Counted from the stretch's first letter, positions 6,886-13,141 are shown. The stretch is DNA of 25,254 bases from JAXDBW01 sp034678405 (GCA_034678405.1 JAXDBW010000019.1:1-25254), one strand, 5' to 3'. Notes: generated from the letters alone by a model not told the origin. Program-made: numbers and translations.

Positions 6886-7050
6886 ATGTGGTCGTTGTTT
6901 TTCCGAAGGAGGCGACGGTACGTCTACCAGAGCAGTCGTGGCTGTTTTAAGCGGGGTCATGATTTGACCGAGTTACAGAATGACCGCTGGTCGATTTGTC
7001 GGCGGTGTCACCATATTTTCCCCACGCCCCGGCGGCACAAAGCTGGGTGA
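6886..7050 (+). CDS. Small zinc-finger-like basic protein (54 aa)
   Basis: ATG 6886 follows an excellent AGGAGGTGAGGTG. The product starts MWSLFFRRRRRYVYQ and contains G-C-x3-G-H-D and later C-R-R-C-H-H, a C-H-C-C arrangement that suggests one zinc site. The layout (short aromatic/basic start, CxxxGH, then CxxC) resembles short DUF1660-like proteins of phages and bacteria, but this is by eye only. A strong terminator follows. Its role is unknown. Confidence 0.6.
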   Translation: MWSLFFRRRRRYVYQSSRGCFKRGHDLTELQNDRWSICRRCHHIFPTPRRHKAG

Positions 7051-7084
7051 ATCTTTGCTCATTCGTATCGTTATGCATAATAAG

Positions 7085-7119
7085 AAGGCCCTGACACGTA
7101 AGTGTGCAGGGCCTTTTTT
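7085..7119 (+). terminator. Strong terminator between convergent genes
   Basis: AAGGCCCTG (7085-7093) pairs with CAGGGCCTT (7107-7115), with ACAC/GTGT inside, and a run of T follows on the plus strand. On the minus strand the same stem is followed by TTCTTATTAT, so it may also stop the 7136-7426 transcript, less strongly. Confidence 0.9.
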
Positions 7120-7135
7120 CCGTACTCGACGGGAC

Positions 7136-7426
7136 TCAACTTGCGAGTGGACGGGCAGTTATTCTGGCAATCATATCGCACGCCTCCTTCAGGCTGCCCG
7201 CGATGGTGATTTCGCAGAGGTAACCGCTTCCTCCGACGAAACCAGTGGTGACTACCTTATCCGACAGCCGCAGGCCGTCTTTAAGATAGGTTGCGGTGGT
7301 GAAACACACCACCGTATCCGTTTGGAACTCTCTCTGGTAGAAGAGAGAGATATCTCCCGGATTTTGTTCTGCCCAGGCAATTGCCTCATCCCGGGACATC
7401 GCCATGTGGATCTCACATGAAGGCAT
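7136..7426 (-). CDS. Unknown protein, 96 aa
   Basis: ATG 7426 has AGGAGG a few bases upstream. The soluble product has an N-terminal helix (MSRDEAIAWAEQ), a beta-rich middle (TDTVVCFTTATYL, DKVVTTGFVGGSGYLCEITIAG) and a C-terminal helix (LKEACDMIARI). This is a compact alpha/beta arrangement with no known motif. Promoter, Shine-Dalgarno and shared terminator support it as a real gene. Confidence 0.7.
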   Translation of the reverse strand: MPSCEIHMAMSRDEAIAWAEQNPGDISLFYQREFQTDTVVCFTTATYLKDGLRLSDKVVTTGFVGGSGYLCEITIAGSLKEACDMIARITARPLAS

Positions 7427-7511
7427 AAGCCCTCCTCTTTCTGCGTACTGGTTTTATTGTGTATTTTTTCTGATATAGCTATGTGCCAAAACAGTGGGCT
7501 ACAAACACGGA

Positions 7512-7540
7512 ATACTATCATACGCACGCCCGAATGTCAA
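7512..7540 (-). promoter_or_regulatory. Promoter of the 7136-7426 gene
   Basis: Minus strand: TTGACA (7535-7540), 17-bp spacer, TAGTAT (7512-7517). The leader is about 80 nt. Confidence 0.75.
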
Positions 7541-7564
7541 GGGGTTCTTGCTGCTGGTTACATT

Positions 7565-7593
7565 TTGTTCCAATTCAGCTATTCAGCTATACT
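7565..7593 (+). promoter_or_regulatory. Leaderless promoter of the HD hydrolase gene
   Basis: TTGTTC (7565-7570), 17-bp spacer, TATACT (7588-7593). ATG 7602 is 8 nt after the -10 box, so transcription should start at or next to the start codon. Confidence 0.6.
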
Positions 7594-7601
7594 GTATATA
7601 T

Positions 7602-8204
7602 ATGCAATTCACTCCTCGTATCCACCGGGCTATGGTCATGGCTGCCCAGCTCCACCGTGGACAACGTCGGAAGACCGATGACATCCCGTACGTGTCACAC
7701 CCCTATGCCGTGGCTTGGATTGTCTCACACTACACGGACGATGAAGATATTATCATTGCCGCGCTATTGCATGACGTTCTCGAGGATGTGTCCGGATATA
7801 CCAGTCAACAGATGACCGAGGATTTTGGCCCGCAAGTGACCACGCTGGTCCAGCAAGTGACGGAGCCGGAGAAGCGTCCGGGAATGACGCCCGACGAGGA
7901 GCGGGCCACCTGGGAAGAGCGTAAGCATAATTTCCTTGACCATCTACGCCACGCCACTCCTGATGCGCTCATGATCGTTGCTGCTGATAAGATGCACAAT
8001 ATGGTATCAATGGTTGAGTCATACCGACGGATGGGAGAAGCAGTCTGGCAGAAATTTAATGCGCCCGTGCAGCGGCGGCAGTGGTTCCATGGGGCAGTGG
8101 TAGGGATCGTCCAGTCAAAACTTGGCGGTGAGTTACCGACGCGCTTGGCTGAGGCGTATCAGGCGGCCAATGACGCATTTGACATTTCCGGACCGAAGGA
8201 TTAG
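7602..8204 (+). CDS. Single-domain HD hydrolase of the SpoT/MESH1 type
   Basis: A 200-residue protein matching the (p)ppGpp-hydrolase half of RelA/SpoT: H-R-G-Q-R-R-K with PYVSH33P, the core LLH57D58VLE61D62, FGPQVTTLVQQVT, and the late aspartate in AAD129KMHN. All metal and catalytic positions expected from the family are present. There is no synthetase, TGS or ACT domain, so it is a small alarmone hydrolase-like protein; related nucleotide phosphohydrolase activity is also possible. The frame is open from 7494 but the promoter at 7565-7593 sets the start at ATG 7602. No Shine-Dalgarno is present. Confidence 0.85.
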   Translation: MQFTPRIHRAMVMAAQLHRGQRRKTDDIPYVSHPYAVAWIVSHYTDDEDIIIAALLHDVLEDVSGYTSQQMTEDFGPQVTTLVQQVTEPEKRPGMTPDEERATWEERKHNFLDHLRHATPDALMIVAADKMHNMVSMVESYRRMGEAVWQKFNAPVQRRQWFHGAVVGIVQSKLGGELPTRLAEAYQAANDAFDISGPKD

Positions 8205-8207
8205 AGT
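8179..8207 (+). promoter_or_regulatory. Promoter embedded in the end of the HD gene
   Basis: TTGACA (8179-8184), 17-bp spacer, TAGAGT (8202-8207). The -10 box contains the HD gene's TAG stop codon. Confidence 0.7.
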
Positions 8208-8244
8208 AGCGAAAAAGCTCACCCCAAACATCAGGGAGGATGAT

Positions 8245-8460
8245 GTGTCAATCTCTATACAAAGCCTACAGGTAGTACGGTGCCGTCTCTGTCCCAAGAC
8301 ATATGTAGTGGATCAGGCTACCCAGCCACTTCCGAAACATACCGGTCGTAACGGTAATCACTGCTGGGGATCTGAGGATCCGGGCGAGCGACAGTGCGCC
8401 CTCGGCGACTTGCCGAAACCCGGGGTTGCTACTCCGGAAAATATGACCGACTATGAGTAA
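8245..8460 (+). CDS. Small C2HC zinc-binding protein (71 aa)
   Basis: GTG 8245 has GGGAGG (8234-8239) five bases upstream. The product carries C13-x2-C16, H32 and C40-x-G, nearly the same pattern as the protein at 1657-1809, plus a longer polar tail with one more cysteine. The upstream extension of the frame lies inside the HD gene and is excluded by the promoter at 8179-8207. Promoter, Shine-Dalgarno and terminator bracket it. Structural zinc binding is inferred; function unknown. Confidence 0.65.
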   Translation: MSISIQSLQVVRCRLCPKTYVVDQATQPLPKHTGRNGNHCWGSEDPGERQCALGDLPKPGVATPENMTDYE

Positions 8461-8485
8461 TCGCGGGACACACCCGACCTATCCG

Positions 8486-8520
8486 GCCGACAGTCTGATT
8501 GATTGACTGTCGGCTCTTTT
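8486..8520 (+). terminator. Terminator of the 8245-8460 gene
   Basis: GCCGACAGTC (8486-8495) and GACTGTCGGC (8505-8514) form a perfect 10-bp stem followed by TCTTTTTATTT. Confidence 0.9.
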
Positions 8521-8523
8521 TAT

Positions 8524-8552
8524 TTGCCTAATGTCGGCAGATACGCTAAGGT
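8524..8552 (+). promoter_or_regulatory. Candidate promoter of the IMP cyclohydrolase gene
   Basis: TTGCCT (8524-8529), 17-bp spacer, TAAGGT (8547-8552). Leader of about 60 nt. Confidence 0.45.
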
Positions 8553-8618
8553 AATTCAACTATCGAAAACACACACTCACAGAGCTTTTTCTCACATGTA
8601 AACCAATGGAGGTCCAGC

Positions 8619-9227
8619 ATGGACAGAGTGAGGCCCAAACGGGCGATTATTTCCGTCTCAGACAAGCGTAACCTGAGCCTGCTCGTCGGCACGATGGGCA
8701 CGTACGCAATTGAGATGATTTCGACTGGCGGCACGGCGGATACTATCACGGGACTGGGCGGCGCCGTTACACGGGTCAGCGATTTTACCGGCTCACCGGA
8801 GGTGATGGGCGGCCGGGTAAAAACGCTCGATCCGTCAGTCTTCGGCGGAATTCTGTTTCGTCGCGACGATCCGCTGCACTGGCACGCCCTCGGGTGGTTG
8901 CGCAGCCACCCGATTGACATCGTGGTCGTCAATCTCTACCCCTTCCAAGAGAAGGTGACCGAGGGAAAACCCCACGGAGAAATCGTCGAGAACATCGATA
9001 TCGGCGGTCCGAGCCTGATCCGGGCGGCAGCGAAGAACTACCAGGACGTGGTGGTGATCACCTCGCCGAAGCAGTACCAGCTGCTCCTGACACAGCTGCA
9101 GTCGTTCGACGGACATACGACTCTCGATTTCCGGGAGCAGTGCGCGGCCGCCGCGTTTGAACTGACGGCTGACTATGATGCGGCCATCAACCAGTATTTC
9201 GCCCGGCGCCTGGCGGGTAGCATCTAG
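8619..9227 (+). CDS. purH: Stand-alone IMP cyclohydrolase domain (PurH N-terminal half)
   Basis: A 202-residue protein covering only the MGS-like IMP cyclohydrolase domain of PurH. It has AIISVSDK, MISTGGTA, VSDFTGSPEVMGGRVK68TLDP, VVVNLY107PF and ENID127IGGPSLIRAAAK139N. Lys, Tyr, Asp and Lys at these spots match the catalytic positions known from human ATIC (Lys66, Tyr104, Asp125, Lys137). Asp replaces the usual His in KTLHP. It would close FAICAR to IMP. The AICAR formyltransferase half (about 320 residues more) is absent: a stop and strong terminator follow. No other purine gene is in the window. GGAGG (8608-8612) sets ATG 8619. Confidence 0.9.
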   Translation: MDRVRPKRAIISVSDKRNLSLLVGTMGTYAIEMISTGGTADTITGLGGAVTRVSDFTGSPEVMGGRVKTLDPSVFGGILFRRDDPLHWHALGWLRSHPIDIVVVNLYPFQEKVTEGKPHGEIVENIDIGGPSLIRAAAKNYQDVVVITSPKQYQLLLTQLQSFDGHTTLDFREQCAAAAFELTADYDAAINQYFARRLAGSI

Positions 9228-9266
9228 CATCGCTTCGTGCGCACTCCTGCTGTATCAGATCCTTTT

Positions 9267-9301
9267 GCCGTCGGTGGCATCCATCCACCGGCGGTTTTTT
9301 T
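9267..9301 (+). terminator. Terminator of the IMP cyclohydrolase gene
   Basis: GCCGTCGGTGG pairs with CCACCGGCGG (one wobble) around a CATCCAT loop, followed by seven T. Confidence 0.9.
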
Positions 9302-9314
9302 ATGTAGTGCGTCG

Positions 9315-9323
9315 TGGTATCAT
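9315..9323 (+). promoter_or_regulatory. Extended -10 promoter of the aminotransferase, leaderless
   Basis: TGG-TATCAT (-10 at 9318-9323) ends 6 nt before ATG 9330. The -35 region falls in the T run of the preceding terminator and has no good match, as expected for an extended -10 promoter. Confidence 0.5.
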
Positions 9324-9329
9324 AGGTAT

Positions 9330-10514
9330 ATGAAGACCATACCGAAAGACAAGAAGTTTATTTCCCGTGGCGGTGATCGGCCCAAGGAGATTGTGATTAG
9401 CCGGACAGAGGGGAGTCATGTCTATGATGATCATGGGAAAAAGTACATAGATTTCATGGTGGGCTGGTGCGTCGGAAATATCGGCTGGGGCCAGACTGAG
9501 GTACGGCGGGCAATCCGGCAGTTTCGGGGGCCAGACTACGTGACGCCCTCCTATATGTACAAACCCTGGACCGAACTTGCGGAGCTGCTCGCTCAGATCA
9601 CACCCGGCCGACTGCAGAAAACATTTTTTGCGACAGGCGGTACTGAGGCGGTCGAAACTGCACTCCAAGCAGCGATGTCCTACACTGGTCGGCATCATTT
9701 CATCTCTATCGAGGGGAGCTATCACGGTCACTCTATCGGGGCGATGAGCGTGGGGGATTCAGCCTTCCGGAAGCAGTATCATAACCTCCTCTTCCACTGT
9801 AATAAAATTAATCCACCACTGGATGCAAAAGCTGCAGCGAAAGTGGTGAAGCTCCTCCAATCACGAAAAGTCGCTGCCCTGATCATGGAGCCGATCATTA
9901 TGAACCTCGGGGTGGAGATCCCGACGAAAGAATTTTTCCAGACAGTCTCTGCCGCGTGTAAGAAATATGGTACGGTTTTGATCGCGGACGAAGTAGCCAC
10001 GGGCTTTGGTCGGACGGGGAGACTGTTTGCCTCAGAACACTACAGCTTGAAGCCTGACATCATGACTCTCGGTAAGGGACTGACCGGCGGCTATGGCGCT
10101 CTGGGGGCGACCATTGTCACACCAGAAATTGCGAAAGCTATGGAGTGGGGTTTTAGTCACTACTCGACATTTGGCTGGACACCGATCAATGTAGCCGCCA
10201 CGCTGGCAAACGTCCGTTATTTCCTCAAGCATCAGAAAAAAATATTAAGTCATGCCGCGGAGATCGCGGACTATCTCCATAGCCGCCTCGGGGATATGCC
10301 GTTCCAGCAGCCATTTGAAATTCACCAGGCGGGTTTGGCCATCGCCATCCATTTCGACGATACGAAATATCCGGGTGAGATCGTCCGGAAGTGCCGCGAG
10401 CGGGGGCTGATCATGGCGCGTGAGGGTGCGTCGGCCTTTATTATGTTCCCGGCGCTGAATGTACCCCGGACAGTTGCGAAGCGGGCGATGGATATTCTGG
10501 AGAGTGTAGTGTAA
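9330..10514 (+). CDS. Class III PLP-dependent aminotransferase
   Basis: A 394-residue fold-type I aminotransferase. Key marks are FFATGGTEAVETALQAA (phosphate contact), SYHGHSIGAMS, IADEVATGFGRTG with D220 pairing the pyridine nitrogen, and TLGK249GLTGGYGALGA with the Schiff-base lysine. Length and motifs fit the acetylornithine/ornithine/GABA/DAPA group; the amino donor and acceptor cannot be told by eye, and glutamate-1-semialdehyde aminomutase-like members are another option. The frame is open from 9237 but the extra N-terminus lies in the previous terminator; ATG 9330 fits the promoter. No biosynthetic neighbours were seen. Confidence 0.9.
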   Translation: MKTIPKDKKFISRGGDRPKEIVISRTEGSHVYDDHGKKYIDFMVGWCVGNIGWGQTEVRRAIRQFRGPDYVTPSYMYKPWTELAELLAQITPGRLQKTFFATGGTEAVETALQAAMSYTGRHHFISIEGSYHGHSIGAMSVGDSAFRKQYHNLLFHCNKINPPLDAKAAAKVVKLLQSRKVAALIMEPIIMNLGVEIPTKEFFQTVSAACKKYGTVLIADEVATGFGRTGRLFASEHYSLKPDIMTLGKGLTGGYGALGATIVTPEIAKAMEWGFSHYSTFGWTPINVAATLANVRYFLKHQKKILSHAAEIADYLHSRLGDMPFQQPFEIHQAGLAIAIHFDDTKYPGEIVRKCRERGLIMAREGASAFIMFPALNVPRTVAKRAMDILESVV

Positions 10515-10540
10515 GTATTGTTGCTTTTTTCTCATCTCTA

Positions 10541-10568
10541 CCCCTTTTCTCCTCGTCGAGAAAAGGGG
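10541..10568. repeat. Perfect 11-bp hairpin after the aminotransferase gene
   Basis: CCCCTTTTCTC (10541-10551) pairs with GAGAAAAGGGG (10558-10568) around CTCGTC. No T run follows, so it is not a standard terminator; it may stabilise the 3' end of the aminotransferase mRNA. Confidence 0.7.
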
Positions 10569-10581
10569 TTCAAAAGAGACG

Positions 10582-10757
10582 CCGCCAAGACAAAGAAATT
10601 AACCCACACGGGCTCGTCGTCATTTCGTGATGTAACTCGCTGGCGCTCGAACATGCATCACGATCCGGCAGAGCCGGACCACTCCTCCTCACTCCGTGTG
10701 CGCCCGCCCCGCCCGACCGGCAGGTCGGGCTGGGTAACATTTCTTTGTGATTGGCGG
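10582..10757. ncRNA. Candidate structured RNA or MITE-like element
   Basis: Both ends pair over a long distance: CCGCCAA (10582-10588) with TTGGCGG (10751-10757) and CAAAGAAA (10591-10598) with TTTCTTTG (10740-10747). Inside, CACACGG (10605-10611) pairs with CCGTGTG (10694-10700). That stem encloses TCGTGATG (10625-10632) with CATCACGA (10656-10663) and TCCGGC (10664-10669) with GCCGGA (10673-10678). A further hairpin, GCCCGACC-GGCA-GGTCGGGC, spans 10711-10730. All stems nest without conflict, giving a branched fold. No known RNA family is recognised. The paired ends also fit a small non-autonomous mobile element with terminal inverted repeats. The transcribed strand is unknown. Confidence 0.5.
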
Positions 10758-10836
10758 TATATAATCCCAGACCCAAGTTCTAAAAAAAGAACGCACTTTT
10801 TACCTTTTTAGCCACATAGAAAAGTGACAAAGGGAA

Positions 10837-10875
10837 TAAAAAAAGGACCCGGTATTTATTACTCGCTCCGGGTCC
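10837..10875 (-). terminator. Terminator of the 10894-11157 gene
   Basis: On the minus strand GGACCCGG pairs with CCGGGTCC (10868-10875 with 10845-10852), followed by seven T. Confidence 0.9.
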
Positions 10876-10893
10876 AATAAGCGAGAGGGGGGT

Positions 10894-11157
10894 CTAGAAC
10901 CCTACTGACCGGCGCTGGTCATAGCGAGTGCGGTGGATCAGGGCAATCCCGAGCCACAGAACGAAGAAGATGACCAGGGCGATGCCGGCCGGTATAAATA
11001 GCGTCTGCTCGAGGCAGAGGTCGCGTTCCGGACCAATATGGTAGTTGGTCCAGGCCAGAGGGCTGCCGCCGGCGAAAAAGAAAATCGCCAGGCAAATCAG
11101 TGCGGCCGCGATGTACCAGCGCGGCTTGCCAGTCTTCTTGTAATTCCAGAGTGCCAT
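10894..11157 (-). CDS. Small two-TM membrane protein (87 aa)
   Basis: ATG 11157 has GGAGG five bases upstream. Basic N-terminus (MALWNYKKTGKPR), TM helix at about 14-30, an exposed loop with two cysteines or fewer (PERDLCLEQ), second TM at about 54-74, and a basic tail (HRTRYDQRRS). By the positive-inside rule both ends face the cytoplasm. Family unknown. Its promoter carries the inverted repeat also found upstream of the 6072-6440 gene. Confidence 0.7.
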   Translation of the reverse strand: MALWNYKKTGKPRWYIAAALICLAIFFFAGGSPLAWTNYHIGPERDLCLEQTLFIPAGIALVIFFVLWLGIALIHRTRYDQRRSVGF

Positions 11158-11226
11158 CAGAACCTCCGTGTTCTGCTATATATGTTGGTTCGCATTTCCC
11201 AATACCAAAGAACGTATGAACCACAC

Positions 11227-11255
11227 ATACTACATCAGGACGACTGATTTGTCAA
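11227..11255 (-). promoter_or_regulatory. Promoter of the 10894-11157 gene
   Basis: Minus strand: TTGACA (11250-11255), 17-bp spacer, TAGTAT (11227-11232). The leader is about 63 nt. Confidence 0.75.
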
Positions 11256-11257
11256 CC

Positions 11258-11287
11258 CCCCGTTAGAGGCGTGCGCCTCTAACGGGG
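11258..11287. repeat. Perfect 14-bp inverted repeat next to -35 box, copy B
   Basis: CCCCGTTAGAGGCG (11258-11271) and CGCCTCTAACGGGG (11274-11287) are perfectly complementary around TG. Flanks and position relative to the -35 box match copy A at 6525-6554. No T run follows on either strand, so it is not a terminator. Confidence 0.85.
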
Positions 11288-11329
11288 TCAAGCTCCGCAC
11301 CAGCATGCGGTGCAGGATCAAGGGGGTAA

Positions 11330-11362
11330 GAAAAACCCCGGACAGATCAAGTCTATCCGGGG
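11330..11362 (-). terminator. Terminator of the UbiA / 11391-11753 unit
   Basis: On the minus strand an 11-bp stem with one imperfect pair (arms 11352-11362 and 11336-11346) is followed by a run of T. Confidence 0.9.
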
Positions 11363-11390
11363 CGGGTATCACCGCATATGCCGTGAGGTG

Positions 11391-11753
11391 TCATGTGGTG
11401 ACATGAGAATTGTATACCATAAATCGATCACCCGGTCGCAGGGTGGCCAGCGGTTGGTCGGGACGATTGACGAGCACGTAGACGAAGTCGCCGTGCGGGC
11501 CGACGTCATGATAGATGACCCAGGTATTGATATAGCCACGCTGGGCGACAGTGTAGTGTCCGTCTCTGAGCTCGGTCGGTTCGAGCGACCGCTCGTCGAA
11601 GAGCGGCATGCCTTGAAACGTGGACGTGGCGCCCGCGTTTTGGATGGGGGTCGGCGTGACCAGTCCAATCACCATGACGGCAGCAAAATATAGAGCGGCT
11701 GCTGTTGTAGCGATCTTTTCTCCTCGAGAAAATGGTTCGGCTGAGATGCGCAT
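11391..11753 (-). CDS. Anchored or exported small protein (120 aa)
   Basis: ATG 11753 has AAGGAGG six bases upstream. A single hydrophobic segment at about residues 14-33 follows a charged start, then a soluble part of about 85 residues, mostly beta (GHYTVAQRGYINTWVIYHDV, DFVYVLVNRP, GDRFMVYNS). The soluble part should lie outside the cell. It is 23 nt downstream of the UbiA-like gene and shares its terminator, so it is probably its partner. Family unknown. Confidence 0.7.
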   Translation of the reverse strand: MRISAEPFSRGEKIATTAAALYFAAVMVIGLVTPTPIQNAGATSTFQGMPLFDERSLEPTELRDGHYTVAQRGYINTWVIYHDVGPHGDFVYVLVNRPDQPLATLRPGDRFMVYNSHVTT

Positions 11754-11776
11754 GATGCGCCTCCTTTCATATAGCG

Positions 11777-12622
11777 TTAGTACAGGAATGTCCGAATACC
11801 GAGCGTGGCAACCATCAATCCCAGCATGCCGGCGTCAATAACGCGGTAATAGTGGAAGAGGTGTCCGCCGCGATGAAGCAATCGGGCATAGAGGATGAGT
11901 ATCCCGATGCCGAAAAGGTATGGTGAGTAGATGAAGATACTCTCCCATGTTTCAGGCAGGTGCAGTTTCCAGAGGCCAAGGAAGAGGCAGGTGCCACTAA
12001 CCACTAACAGACCGGCGGCAATTCGCTGACAGGTTCGAACCCCGAGTGACATCACCATAGTGAAGCGCTTGCCCCGGTTGGCATCTTGATCCTCGGCATC
12101 CTTCAGAGCTTCGCGAGCCCAGTAGGCAAAGAAAATTGAAGTCATGAGATAGGGGACGATCGGATGCAGCCGGTGACCCGAGTACCAGCCCATGACGATG
12201 GGCGTGACGCAGACCAGGGCGATGGCCAGATTTTTGAATGGCCAGTACTGGTCAAGAAAGTTGGCATACAACAGGATGATGAGCAAGTTTGCCACCGCGA
12301 TTGCGAGACAGAAAGTCGAGAGGTAGTAGTATGCAATCCCAATCGAAATGCCAAATGCACCGATGCCGGCTAGCATGAGCGGCGTAGGCCGTTTGATGAT
12401 CACCAGGTCATACCATTTACGGGCGTAGACGTCATGCCGACGACCATAGTGGAAGACACTAGCCCCCATACAGCCGAAGAACATACAGAGTCCAGCGGCT
12501 ACCTTGGGCTCATTGAACCAGAGCGGTCCGTTTGAGAGTAGGGCGATAAGCCACGTACTCAGGCCGGCGATGAGGCACTGCTCGAGGCGGGTGATCTTGT
12601 ATACAAATTTCAAAGTGCTCAC
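11777..12622 (-). CDS. UbiA-superfamily prenyltransferase-like membrane protein
   Basis: A 281-residue protein with eight or nine TM helices and the overall plan of UbiA enzymes. The second Asp motif is present as LKDAEDQDANRGKRFT (compare the usual RDxxDxxGDxxxGxxT). The first motif, normally NDxxDxxxD, is replaced by the segment YGRRHDVYARKWYDLVIIKRP, which keeps the R-P ending but few aspartates. It may use an unusual substrate or have lost activity. GTG 12622 has AGGAGG nine bases upstream. First gene of a two-gene unit with the anchored protein at 11391-11753. Confidence 0.75.
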   Translation of the reverse strand: MSTLKFVYKITRLEQCLIAGLSTWLIALLSNGPLWFNEPKVAAGLCMFFGCMGASVFHYGRRHDVYARKWYDLVIIKRPTPLMLAGIGAFGISIGIAYYYLSTFCLAIAVANLLIILLYANFLDQYWPFKNLAIALVCVTPIVMGWYSGHRLHPIVPYLMTSIFFAYWAREALKDAEDQDANRGKRFTMVMSLGVRTCQRIAAGLLVVSGTCLFLGLWKLHLPETWESIFIYSPYLFGIGILILYARLLHRGGHLFHYYRVIDAGMLGLMVATLGIRTFLY

Positions 12623-12668
12623 TTGTTGAGCCCTCCTATAGTTTTGGTTGTGGTTTTATTTTCACCAT

Positions 12669-12697
12669 ATCTTGCCATAGGACGTGTCCGACGTCAA
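12669..12697 (-). promoter_or_regulatory. Promoter of the UbiA-like unit
   Basis: Minus strand: TTGACG (12692-12697), 17-bp spacer, CAAGAT (12669-12674) preceded by TGG, an extended -10. Confidence 0.55.
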
Positions 12698-12733
12698 ATA
12701 AAAACACCCGGACAAACATAGTTTGTTCGGGTG
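12698..12733 (-). terminator. Terminator of the 12763-13080 gene
   Basis: On the minus strand a 13-bp stem with one wobble (arms 12721-12733 and 12705-12717) with loop TAT is followed by TTTTTATTT. Confidence 0.9.
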
Positions 12734-12762
12734 GGTACTCGTTTAGGATGGGACGAGTCGGG

Positions 12763-13080
12763 CTACCTCCAGCCGAGCGTTTTCTCGAATTCGACGATCG
12801 AAATCGAGTACACCTGGTTACCGACGGCGATGCGCAGCTCGGTCTGATCATCGCAGGTGATATCCCAGTCACACAGATGGTTCTGCACACCATCTACGCC
12901 GGTCAGGCAGTGTTCTCGGATTCCGTCGATGTGCAGGTGTAGCTGCTCGATGGCACCAGTCGTTGTCTTCAGGATGGCACAGCACCGTCTGTTGTGGTGA
13001 AGTTTCAGGGTACATTCGGCGTTCGCATCGCAGCGGAAGTCGAGCGAAACACTAAGTGAGGAGTCAGTGGCGACAGTCAT
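12763..13080 (-). CDS. Unknown cysteine-containing protein (105 aa)
   Basis: ATG 13080 follows AAGGAAGGG by eight bases; the open frame extends to 13206 but would cross its own promoter. The product is soluble and beta-rich with six Cys and several His (FRCDANAECTLKLHHNRRCC, REHCLTG, NHLCDWDITCDD). It ends VEFEKTLGWR. The cysteines are not in CxxC pairs, so disulfides or a metal site are both possible. Promoter and strong terminator flank it. Family unknown. Confidence 0.65.
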   Translation of the reverse strand: MTVATDSSLSVSLDFRCDANAECTLKLHHNRRCCAILKTTTGAIEQLHLHIDGIREHCLTGVDGVQNHLCDWDITCDDQTELRIAVGNQVYSISIVEFEKTLGWR

Positions 13081-13141
13081 AGGAGGTTCCCTTCCTTGGT
13101 TTGGTGATGGTGCAATGTTTCCCCCTCTTGGTTTATCGAGT

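Larger units (their letters stand above)
10515..10893. other. Gene-free stretch with hairpins and a structured element
   Basis: No convincing coding frame. In order it holds a perfect 11-bp hairpin (10541-10568), a 176-nt nested fold (10582-10757), an A/T-rich part with TATAAT (10760-10765) and a GTTCT/AGAAC hairpin (about 10777-10792), and the terminator of the minus-strand gene (10837-10875). Confidence 0.7.

Noticed and set aside
10582..10757. tRNA, tmRNA, SRP RNA or 6S RNA in the structured element
   Set aside because: No T-loop GTTCRAN consensus, no SRP apical loop, no tag frame, and the branched shape does not match the rod of 6S RNA.
10518..10811. Open frames on both strands in the gene-free stretch
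   Set aside because: They consist of the inverted-repeat arms of the structured element, have no ribosome binding site and show no protein-like pattern.
12164..12373. Short plus-strand frame inside the UbiA-like gene
   Set aside because: Antisense to TM segments of the UbiA-like protein; no promoter or ribosome binding site.
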